Source of the DNA: Bacillota bacterium
Lineage (GTDB): Bacteria > Bacillota > Sulfobacillia > JAJZYS01 > JAJZLH01
DNA: 16,754 nt
Direction of reading: 5' to 3'
NCBI GenBank assembly: GCA_021850485.1
Contig: JAJZLY010000023.1
Span: forward strand, 1 to 16,754
The notes under the pieces are model-generated. The model did not search any database. It was not told the origin of the DNA and saw only the letters and a list, made by a program, of their open reading frames with translations. Position 1 is the stretch's first letter, and the number at the start of each line of letters is the position of its first letter. Made by a program: the position numbers and the translations under genes. This document shows positions 1 to 8,535 of the stretch, piece after piece.

Positions 1-1
1 C

Positions 2-1183
2 GACCTGATCACGCTGGACGGCTCCAGCGGCAAGGTGTACGTCGGCCAGGTGGCGACCCAGGAGCCCGATCTCGGCCCGGAGGTTGGCGTGCTGCTGAGC
101 TGGGCCGATCAGATTCGCAAGCTGGGGGTGCGGGCCAACGCCGACACCCCCGAAGATGCGGTGCGGGCCCGTGAGCTGGGCGCCGAGGGGGTGGGGCTTT
201 GCCGCACCGAGCACATGTTCATGGCCAAAGACCGCCTGCCGGTGGTGCGGCGGATGATCATGGCCGAGACTGTGGAGGAGCGACGGGCCGCTCTCAGCGA
301 GCTGTTGCCGATGCAGCAGCAAGACTTCTCCGGGATCTTGCGGGCGATGGCGCCGTATCCGGTCACCATCCGCCTGCTCGACCCGCCGCTGCACGAATTT
401 CTGCCGCACATCTCCGAGCTGGAAGTGGAGGTGGCGGTAGCCCGGGAGCGGGGCGAAGAGGGGTCTGCCGGCTACCGCCAGGCAGCCGGGCTGCTGCGCC
501 GGGCCAAGGTGCTGGCCGAGGCCAACCCGATGCTCGGCTTTCGCGGCTGTAGGCTGGGCATCGTCTACCCGGAAATCTATGAGATGCAGGCCCGGGCCAT
601 CTTCCAGGCGGTGGCAGCCCTTCGCCAAGAGGGCGTGATGGCCGAGGCCGAGGTGATGATCCCCTTGGTCGGGATGCGCCAGGAGCTGGCGATGATGCGC
701 CAGCTGGTCAGTGAGGTGCATGCCGAGGTGGCGCTGGAGAGCCAGGTGACCATGCCCTTGGTGGTTGGCACCATGATCGAGGTGCCGCGGGCGGCGCTGA
801 CTGCCGGCGAGATCGCCGAGGAAGCCCAGTTCTTCTCCTTTGGCACCAACGACCTGACCCAGACCACCTTTGGCTTTTCGCGAGACGACGCCGAAGGCAA
901 GTTCTTGCCGGCGTACCTGGAGCGAGGCGTACTCGCCGACAACCCGTTTGCCACCTTGGACCGAGACGGTGTCGGCGCCTTGATGAAGATGGCGACGGAA
1001 GAGGGCCGCCGCCGGCAGAGCAAGCTGAAGGTGGGCATCTGCGGCGAACACGGCGGCGATCCTCGCTCGATCGCCCTGTGCCAGGAACTCGGGTTGAATT
1101 ATGTCTCCTGCTCGCCCTACCGGGTGCCCGTGGCCAGACTGGCCGCGGCGCATGCCGCCATGGCCGCCGCCGAGGTGTCCTGA
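2..1183 (+). CDS. ppdK: Pyruvate phosphate dikinase, C-terminal part (5' end outside window)
   Basis: This is the C-terminal PEP/pyruvate-binding TIM barrel of PPDK, which interconverts pyruvate, ATP and phosphate with PEP, AMP and pyrophosphate in the cytosol. The frame is open from base 2, so the GTG at 35 is only an internal valine. The first residues (ITLDGSSGKVYVG) are the usual end of the phosphohistidine domain. Also visible are GLCRTEHMF, the substrate-binding RLLDPPLHEFLP, FGTNDLTQTTFGFSRDD, and GICGEHGGDP, whose cysteine (codon at 1040) is the catalytic proton donor of the family. The next gene begins at or inside its 3' end. The ppdK-dgt-dnaG-rpoD order is a known neighbourhood in Bacillota and Chloroflexota. 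About half of the usual ~880 residues are present, and nothing looks damaged. Confidence 0.96.
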   Translation, partial: DLITLDGSSGKVYVGQVATQEPDLGPEVGVLLSWADQIRKLGVRANADTPEDAVRARELGAEGVGLCRTEHMFMAKDRLPVVRRMIMAETVEERRAALSELLPMQQQDFSGILRAMAPYPVTIRLLDPPLHEFLPHISELEVEVAVARERGEEGSAGYRQAAGLLRRAKVLAEANPMLGFRGCRLGIVYPEIYEMQARAIFQAVAALRQEGVMAEAEVMIPLVGMRQELAMMRQLVSEVHAEVALESQVTMPLVVGTMIEVPRAALTAGEIAEEAQFFSFGTNDLTQTTFGFSRDDAEGKFLPAYLERGVLADNPFATLDRDGVGALMKMATEEGRRRQSKLKVGICGEHGGDPRSIALCQELGLNYVSCSPYRVPVARLAAAHAAMAAAEVS

Positions 1184-2174
1184 AACGGCCGGCCCTTGCC
1201 TGAGGGAGGACTGGGAGGCCTGGGAGAAAGCCTCTTTGTCGCCACACGCCGCTCTGGCCGGGCAAAGCCAAGGCCGCGTCCGGCCAGAGGCAGAGGATGT
1301 GATCCGCACCGCCTTTCAGCGGGATCGGGACCGCATCATCCACTCCAAGGCCTTTCGCCGGCTGAAGGACAAGACCCAGGTTTTTTTGGCCGCTGAGGGC
1401 GACCACTACCGCACCCGCCTCACCCATACCCTGGAGGTCGCCCAGATCGCCCGCACCATCGCCCGGGCGCTGCGCTTGAACGAGGACCTGGCGGAAGCGG
1501 TGGCGCTGGGCCATGATCTGGGGCACACCCCTTTTGGCCACGCCGGCGAAGAGGTGCTGACTCAGTTGTACCCAGGCGGCTTTCGCCACAACGAGCAGAG
1601 CCTGCGGGTGGTGGAGGTGCTGGAGCGGCCGGGTGGGCTGAATCTCACCTTCGAGGTGCGAGACGGCATCTTGAACCATATCGCAGCTGGCCAGCCGGCC
1701 ACACTGGAGGCGCGGGTGGTGCACTTCTCAGACCGCATCGCCTATGTGAACCATGACATCGACGATGCCCTGCGCGGCAATGTGCTCTCCGCAGACGAGA
1801 TCCCGACCGACATCTTGGACGCCTTGGGCCGCACCCACGCCGAGCGCATCGGCACCTTGGTCCAAGACATCGTCGCCAATTCTGCGGGAAACGGCGAAAT
1901 CAAGCTGTCTCCGCCTCGCCAGCAGGCGCTGTCGGAGCTGCGCACCTTCTTGTTCGAGCGGGTGTACATCGGATCAGAGGCGAAACGAGAAGAAGAAAAG
2001 GCCAAGGGTGTGGTATTGGCCCTTTATCAGGCCTATCTGGCAGACGTGGAGCATCCGCCCGGCCAAGACGGCGAGGAGGCCGTGCGCGACTATGTGGCCG
2101 GCATGACCGATCGCTTTGCCATCGCTGCCTTCCGCCGCCGATTTGTGCCCGGAGAATTTCGCCTGGACGACTGA
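1152..2174 (+). CDS. dgt: Deoxyguanosinetriphosphate triphosphohydrolase-like HD-domain protein
   Basis: This is a dNTP triphosphohydrolase of the HD superfamily, expected to hydrolyse dGTP or other dNTPs to the nucleoside and triphosphate, balancing dNTP pools. Counting from the ATG at 1152, the metal ligands are H92 (RLTHTLEVAQIARTIARALRL), H121-D122 (GHDLGHTPFGHAGE) and a late aspartate in SDRIAYVNHDIDDA. FQRDRDRIIHSKAFRRLK is the family signature. The start is uncertain. Family homology seems to begin near REDWEAWEKASLSPHAA (1203), which has no ATG, GTG or TTG just before it. ATG 1152 overlaps ppdK by 32 bases and has no clear ribosome site. TTG 1236 has GGGAG nine bases upstream but would cut conserved-looking residues. 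CTG 1200 is a further option. A T7 run lies at 1381-1387. The stop is 12 bases before dnaG. Confidence 0.9.
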   Translation: MPPWPPPRCPETAGPCLREDWEAWEKASLSPHAALAGQSQGRVRPEAEDVIRTAFQRDRDRIIHSKAFRRLKDKTQVFLAAEGDHYRTRLTHTLEVAQIARTIARALRLNEDLAEAVALGHDLGHTPFGHAGEEVLTQLYPGGFRHNEQSLRVVEVLERPGGLNLTFEVRDGILNHIAAGQPATLEARVVHFSDRIAYVNHDIDDALRGNVLSADEIPTDILDALGRTHAERIGTLVQDIVANSAGNGEIKLSPPRQQALSELRTFLFERVYIGSEAKREEEKAKGVVLALYQAYLADVEHPPGQDGEEAVRDYVAGMTDRFAIAAFRRRFVPGEFRLDD

Positions 2175-2186
2175 CGGAGGTTGAAC

Positions 2187-3894
2187 GTGCCCTCATCCCA
2201 GGACGTGGTGGCCGAGATCAGAAGCCGCGCTCCGATCGCAGAAGTGGTCGGGGAGACGGTGGCATTGCGCCGCCAGGGGCGACGGCTGGCCGGCCTGTGT
2301 CCCTTTCACTCCGAGCGGACGCCGTCTTTCAGCGTCGATCCGGAGCGCGGACTGTTCTACTGCTTTGGCTGTCAGGCCGGTGGCGATGTCTTTGCCTTCG
2401 TCATGCGCCGAGACGGACTTGGCTTTCGAGAGGCGCTGGAGCAGCTGGCCGAGCGGACCGGCGTGGCCCTGCCGGAGCAGGCAAGCGGCCGCCAACAGGA
2501 GTTGGATGCGCTGCGCAGGGTGCTGGAAGCGGCAGCCAGCCTCTATCAGGAGGCGCTGGTGCAACCGATGGCCGCAGCGGCCCGCCGCTACCTGGACGAC
2601 CGCAAGGTGGGAGAGGCAGCGCGCGCGGCTTTTCGCCTTGGCTACGCCCCGGAGGGGCCAGACTGGCTGGTCGCCAAGTTGCGTCAGGGCGGATTTGACC
2701 CGGATCTGGTGATCCGGGCCGGAGTGGCGCAAGCGGGCCGTCAGGGCCAGCCGATCGATCGCCTGCGCCAGCGCCTGGTGTTTCCGATCAGAGACCGCCG
2801 CGGCCAGGTGGTGGGCTTTGGCGGGCGTGCACTGCTGGCAGATCAGCAGCCAAAGTACCTGAACTCACCGGAGACCGAGCTGTTTCACAAGGGCCGCATG
2901 CTCTACGATCTGTCGGTGGCCCACGGCCAGTGGCGGCAGACGCACCAGGCCGTGCTGGTCGAAGGATACATGGATGTGATCGCCCTGCATCAGGCCGGCG
3001 TGCCTGGGGCGGTGGCATCTTTGGGCACGGCTCTGACCGAGGAGCAGGTGCGGATTTTGGCTCAGGCGGTGGAGCAGGTGCAGGTCGCCTATGATGCCGA
3101 TGCGGCCGGCGAACACGCCACCAGCCGCGGCTTGTGGCTGCTGGCCGGCTCCGGGATGGATGCCCGGGTGGTGCGGCTGCCGGCGGGAGAAGACCCCGAC
3201 TCGGTGCTGCGTACGGGCGGCGTGGCACTGTGGCACAGTGCGGTGGAACATTCCCGCCGCCTGATCGACGCCCTCACCGACCAGGCGCTGCAAGAGGTGG
3301 ACCTGGCCACACCGCGCGGCAAGCGGCAGGCCGCTCAGGCGGTGTTGCCAGGTATTTTGCAGCTGCCAAGCCCAGTGGAGCAAAGCGAGGAGATCCGCCG
3401 CCTGGCCCAGCGGCTAGGGGTGGAAGAGGCCGCCCTGTGGCAAGAGGCCAGGCGGGCCGGTGCACCGCAGGTGCGGCTGGCCACCCGGCCGGCTGGGCCG
3501 CAGGCCGCAAGCGGCAAAGTGCGGCGGCGGCTTTTGATCGAGGAAGAAATTCTTCGCATCTTGGTGCAGGATCCTAGCCGTGCCTCGCAAATGAATGATG
3601 TTCGGTTTGAGACACCAGGTGCAGATCTGGTGGTTCAAGATTGCTTTTTGGGTGCTGACCCGGCCCGCAATGAAAGCGCCGAGGCGGCGCGGCTGTGGGC
3701 GCGCGTCGCCGTCAGTGATCGGCCGGTCGGAACCTGGGAGACGCTTTATCCGGAATGGCTACGGGAAGGAAGGCAAGAGCGACTTATGGAACTCCAACAA
3801 GTGGTGCGGCAGACAGAAGCCGCAGGCGATGTTGTGCCAGCCAGCCTGTTGCAAGAGCTCTCCCAGCTGAAGCAGGAGGTCGAGCGCAACCGCC

Positions 3895-3902
<8 letters not shown>
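2187..3902 (+). CDS. dnaG: DNA primase
   Basis: DnaG synthesises RNA primers at the replication fork and works with the replicative helicase. I place the start at GTG 2187: GGAGG (2176-2180) lies six bases before it, whereas TTG 2181 directly abuts that site. The protein has 571 residues, within the family's usual size. The N-terminal CHC2 zinc finger uses C38, H41, C59 and C62 (CPFH...CFGC). The catalytic Toprim domain follows, with E259 in EGYMD and D303/D305 in YDADAAG. The C-terminal ~130 residues are divergent, as expected of the helicase-interaction region. It sits between dgt and rpoD, and its end overlaps the sigma factor's first ATG by eight bases, the macromolecular-synthesis operon pattern. 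Confidence 0.97.
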
Positions 3903-4992
<1,090 letters not shown>

Positions 4993-5132
4993 GCCCGGTG
5001 AAGTTCAGGCGCAGCAGAGCTTGTTCTGCCCGGACTGGTGCCATGAGTCTGGATAAAGCCCCTGGGTTCGGACGTCGCCCCATAGGAGCTGCTGCTGATC
5101 GGCGCGAACGCCAAGCGCCCTGCCGTAGCCAC

Positions 5133-5648
5133 TCAGTCCTGGAAGGCCCGGCCCGTCTCGACCAGCGTCTTGAGGTCGCTGAGCACCCAACTCCAGCCGC
5201 CACCTGCACCATCGGCCTCGAGTTGGCCGGATAAAATGGCCGCGTGTTGCGGCGCACCTGTGAAATCGTGGATCACGGTCAGCTTGGTGACGCCGCCTTG
5301 ACCTTCCTCAATCTCGTAGGTGAGCCGGGTGAACGGCTCCGACCTCAGCGTCGCGTCCATCGGCATCCACCAGGTGAGGACCAGTTTGTGCGGTGGATCC
5401 AGTTCGATCACCTGGCCGTGGACGCCCACCTCCGACGCCGTCAGGTCTGGCGGAGCGCCTGCAGGCATCTCGTCAGGCAAAAACCCGCGGTAGGCGCCCC
5501 CGGGTCGCAGTTCATATTCGCCACGCCCGCCAAAGCCGTAGCGTGCGTTCCACTCCGGTTTGGTGATGGCGTCCCAGATCGCCTGGGGCGTGGCCCTGAT
5601 GTAGACCCGGTAGACCTGGGTGCTCAGGTCTTTTTCGGTCGCACTCAT
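5133..5648 (-). CDS. SRPBCC/AHSA1-family protein
   Basis: This is a 171-residue protein of the START/Bet v1-like AHSA1 (activator of Hsp90 ATPase homologue 1) superfamily, small cytosolic folds with a hydrophobic ligand cavity. Typical features are the opening strand and helix YIRATPQAIWDAIT, an internal GxYELRPGGAYRG strand pair, PPHKLVLTWW, and the closing helix GGWSWVLSDLKTLVE. Its ATG overlaps the stop of the upstream ArsR gene by ATGA, with GAGGAGG a few bases before, so the two are co-transcribed and translationally coupled. ArsR-AHSA1 pairs are common across bacteria and usually respond to an unknown small molecule or stress, and the substrate cannot be read from the sequence. It converges on rpoD, and the 140-base gap between them shows no convincing terminator, only short weak hairpins. 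Confidence 0.9.
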   Translation of the reverse strand: MSATEKDLSTQVYRVYIRATPQAIWDAITKPEWNARYGFGGRGEYELRPGGAYRGFLPDEMPAGAPPDLTASEVGVHGQVIELDPPHKLVLTWWMPMDATLRSEPFTRLTYEIEEGQGGVTKLTVIHDFTGAPQHAAILSGQLEADGAGGGWSWVLSDLKTLVETGRAFQD

Positions 5649-5971
5649 CGTGTCGCCTCCTCTTCGAGCTTCGCCTTGAGCTCGGCCAGCGCCGAGACCT
5701 GGCGTTTCGAGAACTTATCGATCCAGCGGTCATGGATCAGTCGGATCGGCACCGGGTTGAGAAAGTGGAGCTTCTCCCGGCCCGACCGTCTGGTGACCAC
5801 CAGCCCGGCATCCTCGAGAATGCGCAGGTGTTTCATGACCCCATGGCGCGTCAGTTCCAGCGTGGACTCCAGTTCGCTCAGCGTGCGGCCGTCACGCACG
5901 AACAGCTGGTCCAACAGGAAGCGACGTTGCGGGGCTGCCAGCGCCTTGAAGACACGGTCGTCGTCTGTCAC
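5645..5971 (-). CDS. ArsR-family winged-helix transcriptional repressor
   Basis: This is a small DNA-binding regulator. VFKALAAPQRRFLLDQL opens the winged-helix domain, and LSELESTLELTRHGVMKHLRILEDAGLV is the recognition helix-turn-helix with its wing. No cysteine metal-sensing motif is seen, so it belongs to the non-metal, AHSA1-linked branch of the family. I choose GTG 5971 (residues VTDDDRV) over GTG 6001, because the -10 box at 5979-5984 lies inside the longer reading and predicts transcription starting at about 5972. This gives a 108-residue protein from a leaderless message. A 16-bp perfect palindrome in the promoter spacer is the likely autoregulatory operator. Its stop overlaps the start of the AHSA1 gene. 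Confidence 0.9.
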   Translation of the reverse strand: MTDDDRVFKALAAPQRRFLLDQLFVRDGRTLSELESTLELTRHGVMKHLRILEDAGLVVTRRSGREKLHFLNPVPIRLIHDRWIDKFSKRQVSALAELKAKLEEEATR

Positions 5972-5978
5972 GATCGGA

Positions 5979-6008
5979 ATGATACGTGACCAAAAGGTCA
6001 CATGTCAA
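5979..6008 (-). promoter_or_regulatory. Promoter with embedded palindromic operator for the ArsR-AHSA1 operon
   Basis: On the minus strand a perfect -35 TTGACA (6003-6008) is followed after 18 bases by TATCAT (5979-5984), five of six matches to consensus. The spacer holds the perfect palindrome GTGACCAAAAGGTCAC (5986-6001), the right size and place for an ArsR dimer to block RNA polymerase. Expected transcription start is about 5972, next to the GTG at 5971. Operator ownership by this ArsR is inferred from position. Confidence 0.8.
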
Positions 6009-6349
6009 GCGCTCTCCGATCCATGACTCGCCAACCTTTAGATGCAAGCGCCCAGCGGCATAGAGTCCTAGAGCGACCCCCAGCAGTGTGCGAATCAGCT
6101 GACGGGTCGGGAGCTGGGTTGCGTCCGCAGCGATGGCACGCGGCGTGGGCGGTTTCGCCGGTCGCGTCGTGCAGCGGACCGGGATCGCACTCGTGCCCGT
6201 AGAGGTGATCTGACCCGGTCGCTGCCGGGCCGATCAAGACGAGCTTTCGAAGCACGCCTGGCCAGGCTAAAGGCGCGTGGCCCCGGGCTGCGACGGCCAG
6301 GAAGTGCGAACGAGATGGTGAGAGACGGGACCAAGAGCGCCAAAAGGAA
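6009..6349. other. Non-coding stretch between divergent ArsR and kaiC operons
   Basis: About 340 bases without a gene I can support. Open frames on either strand give arginine- and proline-rich translations without recognisable domains, typical of high-GC non-coding DNA. It could hold upstream control sites for kaiC, but I recognise none except the kaiC -10 box at its right edge. Confidence 0.5.
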
Positions 6350-6355
6350 TATAAT
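6350..6355 (+). promoter_or_regulatory. Predicted -10 box of the kaiC operon
   Basis: A perfect TATAAT stands at 6350-6355 in otherwise GC-rich DNA, 67 bases before the kaiC ATG. The best -35 at 17-base spacing (GGGACC, 6327-6332) matches TTGACA at only three positions, so an activator may be needed. The predicted start is about 6362, giving a leader of about 60 bases that carries a hairpin and the AAGGGAG ribosome site (6407-6413). Confidence 0.55.
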
Positions 6356-6383
6356 GGAAGACCGAGAGCGGGATAGGCACCTG

Positions 6384-6399
6384 GGCCCCAGTCGGGGCC
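6384..6399 (+). promoter_or_regulatory. GC hairpin in the kaiC leader
   Basis: GGCCCC and GGGGCC form a perfect six-pair stem with a four-base loop (AGTC), ending seven bases before the kaiC ribosome binding site. It lies downstream of the predicted transcription start. With no U-run it is not an intrinsic terminator. It may affect translation or RNA stability, but this is inference from position only. Confidence 0.4.
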
Positions 6400-6421
6400 G
6401 ACCTATAAGGGAGTTGCTTCC

Positions 6422-8179
6422 ATGGCCGTAGCGCCAGATCGCACCAAACAGCACCTGCTCCCTGGTCTGCGCAAGGCGGCTACTGGGATTCCTGGGTTGG
6501 ACGAGATCACCGGCGGCGGCCTGCCAGCCGGGCGGACGACCTTGGTCTGCGGCACCGCCGGGAGCGGCAAGACCTTGCTTAGTTTGCAGTTCTTGGTCTA
6601 CGGGGCGTCGGCACTGGGCGAACCCGGCGTTTTCATATCCTTCGAGGAGCGCCCCGAAGACTTGGTGGTGAACGTCGCGTCCTTGGGGGTGGACCTGGCT
6701 GCCTTGGTGGCCGAGCATCAGATCTACTTGGACCATGTCGAGGCTGGGCTGGATCAGATGGAGCCGACGGGGAGCTACGACTTAGAGGGGCTGTTCGTTC
6801 GGCTCGGCTATGCGATCGACCAAATCGGGGCCAAGCGAGTGGTGCTCGACACCTTGGAGGTCTTGTTCCAGGGCCTGCGCGACAGCACCGTGGTGCGCGG
6901 CGAATTGCGCCGACTGTTCCGATGGCTGTCCGATCGTGGCATCACCGCCATGGTCACGGCCGAGGCCGGCGCCACCACCCTGACCCGCTACGGCATCGAG
7001 GAGTACGTCTCAGACTGCGTGCTCTCCTTGCACCAAGATCTCGACAGCGGCATCTCGACCCGTCGGCTGCGCGTCGTGAAATACCGGGGATCGCAGCATG
7101 GTAGCAATGAATGCCCATTTTTGATCGACGCCAACGGCGTGGCGCTGTTTGCCATCACGTCGCTGTCCCTGGACCACCCGGCCGGAACTGAGCGGCTGTC
7201 CAGCGGCGTGGCCAAGTTGGACCAGATGCTGGGTGGTAAGGGATTTCTGGAAGGTAGCGCCATCTTGGTGTCTGGGCACGCCGGCAGCGGCAAGGGGAGC
7301 CTGTGTGCGCACTTTGCCGATGCCGTGTGCCGACGAGGCCAGCGCTGCCTGTACCTGGCCCTGGAGGAGTCACCACTGCAGATTGCCCGCAACATGCGGT
7401 CGATTGGCATCGATATGGTGCACTGGCAGGAGGCGGGACTGCTGACCGTGCGTTCCCTGCGTCCGACTGGGGCTGGGCTGGAGTGGCACCTGATGGAGAT
7501 GCAACGCCTAGTCCAGTTGATCGATCCGGCGGTGGTGGTGGTCGATCAGATCGGCGCCTTCGATCTGGTGGGCAGGCCGATCGAGGTTCGCGCCATGCTC
7601 ACCCGGCTGACCGACTTCTTGAAGTCTCGAAACGTCACCGTCATGATGAGCGCCCTGATCAGCGGAGAGGCTGACGAGACGGAAAGTCAGGCCGGCATCT
7701 CTTCCCTGATCGACAGCTGGATCGTGCTCCGAAATGTGGAATATCAAGGAGAGCGAAACCGCACCTTGAGCGTGCTCAAGTCGCGCGGCATGGCCCATTC
7801 TAACCAGGTGCGTGAGTTTTTGGTCTCGGACCACGGCGTGGACCTGATCGATGTGCAGCTGGGACCAGACGGGGTGCTCTTGGGTTCGGCCCGGCTAGCT
7901 GCGCAGACTGCTGCCCGTGCCACCCGTGAGGAGCGCGGCCGGGAAGCGGCCCGCCAGCGGGCGGTGATCGATCGTAAGCGGATGCTGACCGAGTCAGCGG
8001 TAGTTCAGCTCCAAACCCAGTTTCAGGCGGAGCAGGCGGAACTGGAGGCGGCGCTGGATGCAGAGGCGACGCGCCTTGGTGACCTGCGGATGAGCCAGGC
8101 GGCGTCTGAGCGCGAGCGCAGCACCAACGTGGTGGTGCCGCCTCGCACCCGGCCGCTCAGAGCAAAGAGACGCTCATGA
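6422..8179 (+). CDS. kaiC: KaiC-family circadian clock ATPase/kinase homologue
   Basis: This is a double-RecA-domain KaiC of 585 residues (519 in Synechococcus). CI has Walker A GTAGSGKT (44-51), the catalytic pair E75-E76 and Walker B D143. CII has E315-E316 and Walker B D375, but its Walker A reads GHAGSGKG (285-292), with glycine where Thr/Ser normally binds magnesium. The phosphorylation loop aligns well: the cyanobacterial S431-T432 pair corresponds to S427-S428 (GISSLIDSW), and the end of CII (LKSRGMAHSNQVREFLVSDHG) is clearly KaiC. Residues ~488-585 form a charged, probably coiled-coil tail unlike the KaiA-binding tail of cyanobacteria. ATG 6422 has GGGAG eight bases upstream. The stop overlaps kaiB by ATGA. 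Family members autophosphorylate and bind KaiB, and whether this one oscillates cannot be told. Confidence 0.95.
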   Translation: MAVAPDRTKQHLLPGLRKAATGIPGLDEITGGGLPAGRTTLVCGTAGSGKTLLSLQFLVYGASALGEPGVFISFEERPEDLVVNVASLGVDLAALVAEHQIYLDHVEAGLDQMEPTGSYDLEGLFVRLGYAIDQIGAKRVVLDTLEVLFQGLRDSTVVRGELRRLFRWLSDRGITAMVTAEAGATTLTRYGIEEYVSDCVLSLHQDLDSGISTRRLRVVKYRGSQHGSNECPFLIDANGVALFAITSLSLDHPAGTERLSSGVAKLDQMLGGKGFLEGSAILVSGHAGSGKGSLCAHFADAVCRRGQRCLYLALEESPLQIARNMRSIGIDMVHWQEAGLLTVRSLRPTGAGLEWHLMEMQRLVQLIDPAVVVVDQIGAFDLVGRPIEVRAMLTRLTDFLKSRNVTVMMSALISGEADETESQAGISSLIDSWIVLRNVEYQGERNRTLSVLKSRGMAHSNQVREFLVSDHGVDLIDVQLGPDGVLLGSARLAAQTAARATREERGREAARQRAVIDRKRMLTESAVVQLQTQFQAEQAELEAALDAEATRLGDLRMSQAASERERSTNVVVPPRTRPLRAKRRS

Positions 8180-8242
8180 AGGCGCAGGCGGAGATGAACC
8201 CTCAGAGCGAAGAGGCGCTCGTGCAGGCGCAGGCGGAGCTGA
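8166..8242 (+). repeat. Imperfect tandem duplication across the kaiC/kaiB junction
   Basis: Two 32-base copies, 8166-8197 and 8211-8242, match at 28 positions with a 45-base period (15 codons). Each copy carries a potential kaiB start at the same place, ATG 8176 and GTG 8221, both in frame. The kaiB N-terminus is therefore internally repeated (KAQAE then VQAQAE). It looks like an in-frame duplication of the original start region. Confidence 0.8.
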
Positions 8243-8535
8243 GTTCGCTCGCCAGCGCGGCGCGCTGCCGATTGCGGTTATACGTGGCGGGCCTGGCCGC
8301 CTCTTCGACCTTGGCGATCACCAACGTGACGGACATCTGCGAGCAGGAGATGGGTGGCCAGTGCGATCTCGAGGTGATTGATATCTATCAGCAGCCGGAA
8401 CTTGCCCAGCGGGATCAGATTCTGGCCATTCCAACATTGGTCAAGACCTGGCCGCTGCCGATGCGTAGCGTCATTGGCGATCTTAGCCAGAGACAGCGGG
8501 TGCTGACTGGGCTCGGCATCCTCGGCAGGCGCTGA
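8176..8535 (+). CDS. kaiB: KaiB clock protein homologue
   Basis: This is a KaiB, the thioredoxin-like, fold-switching partner that binds the KaiC CI ring. The core from about residue 30 aligns along its whole length with cyanobacterial KaiB: LRLYVAG, then DLEVIDIYQQPELAQRDQILAIPTL, the proline-rich turn, and VIGDLSQRQRVLTGLGIL, including the Gly-Asp known to matter for fold switching. It ends soon after, without the acidic cyanobacterial tail. The first ~27 residues are extra, alanine- and glutamate-rich, and include the duplicated segment, so GTG 8221 is an alternative start giving 104 residues. Its ATG overlaps the kaiC stop (ATGA) and its TGA overlaps the next ATG, so all three proteins are translationally coupled. 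A KaiB-like (rather than SasA-like) identity is clear from the conserved C-terminal half. Confidence 0.95.
   Translation: MKAQAEMNPQSEEALVQAQAELSSLASAARCRLRLYVAGLAASSTLAITNVTDICEQEMGGQCDLEVIDIYQQPELAQRDQILAIPTLVKTWPLPMRSVIGDLSQRQRVLTGLGILGRR

Noticed and set aside
708-1724. A 338-codon minus-strand frame opposite ppdK and dgt.
   Set aside because: Both sense-strand genes are certain; the antisense translation has no family features.
5101-5112. GGCG-CGAA-CGCC hairpin between rpoD and the AHSA1 gene as a terminator.
   Set aside because: Only four pairs and no T-run on either strand.
6095-6736. A 213-codon minus-strand frame covering the kaiC leader and start.
   Set aside because: It is antisense to kaiC, its translation is arginine- and serine-rich without domains, and it is a typical high-GC shadow.
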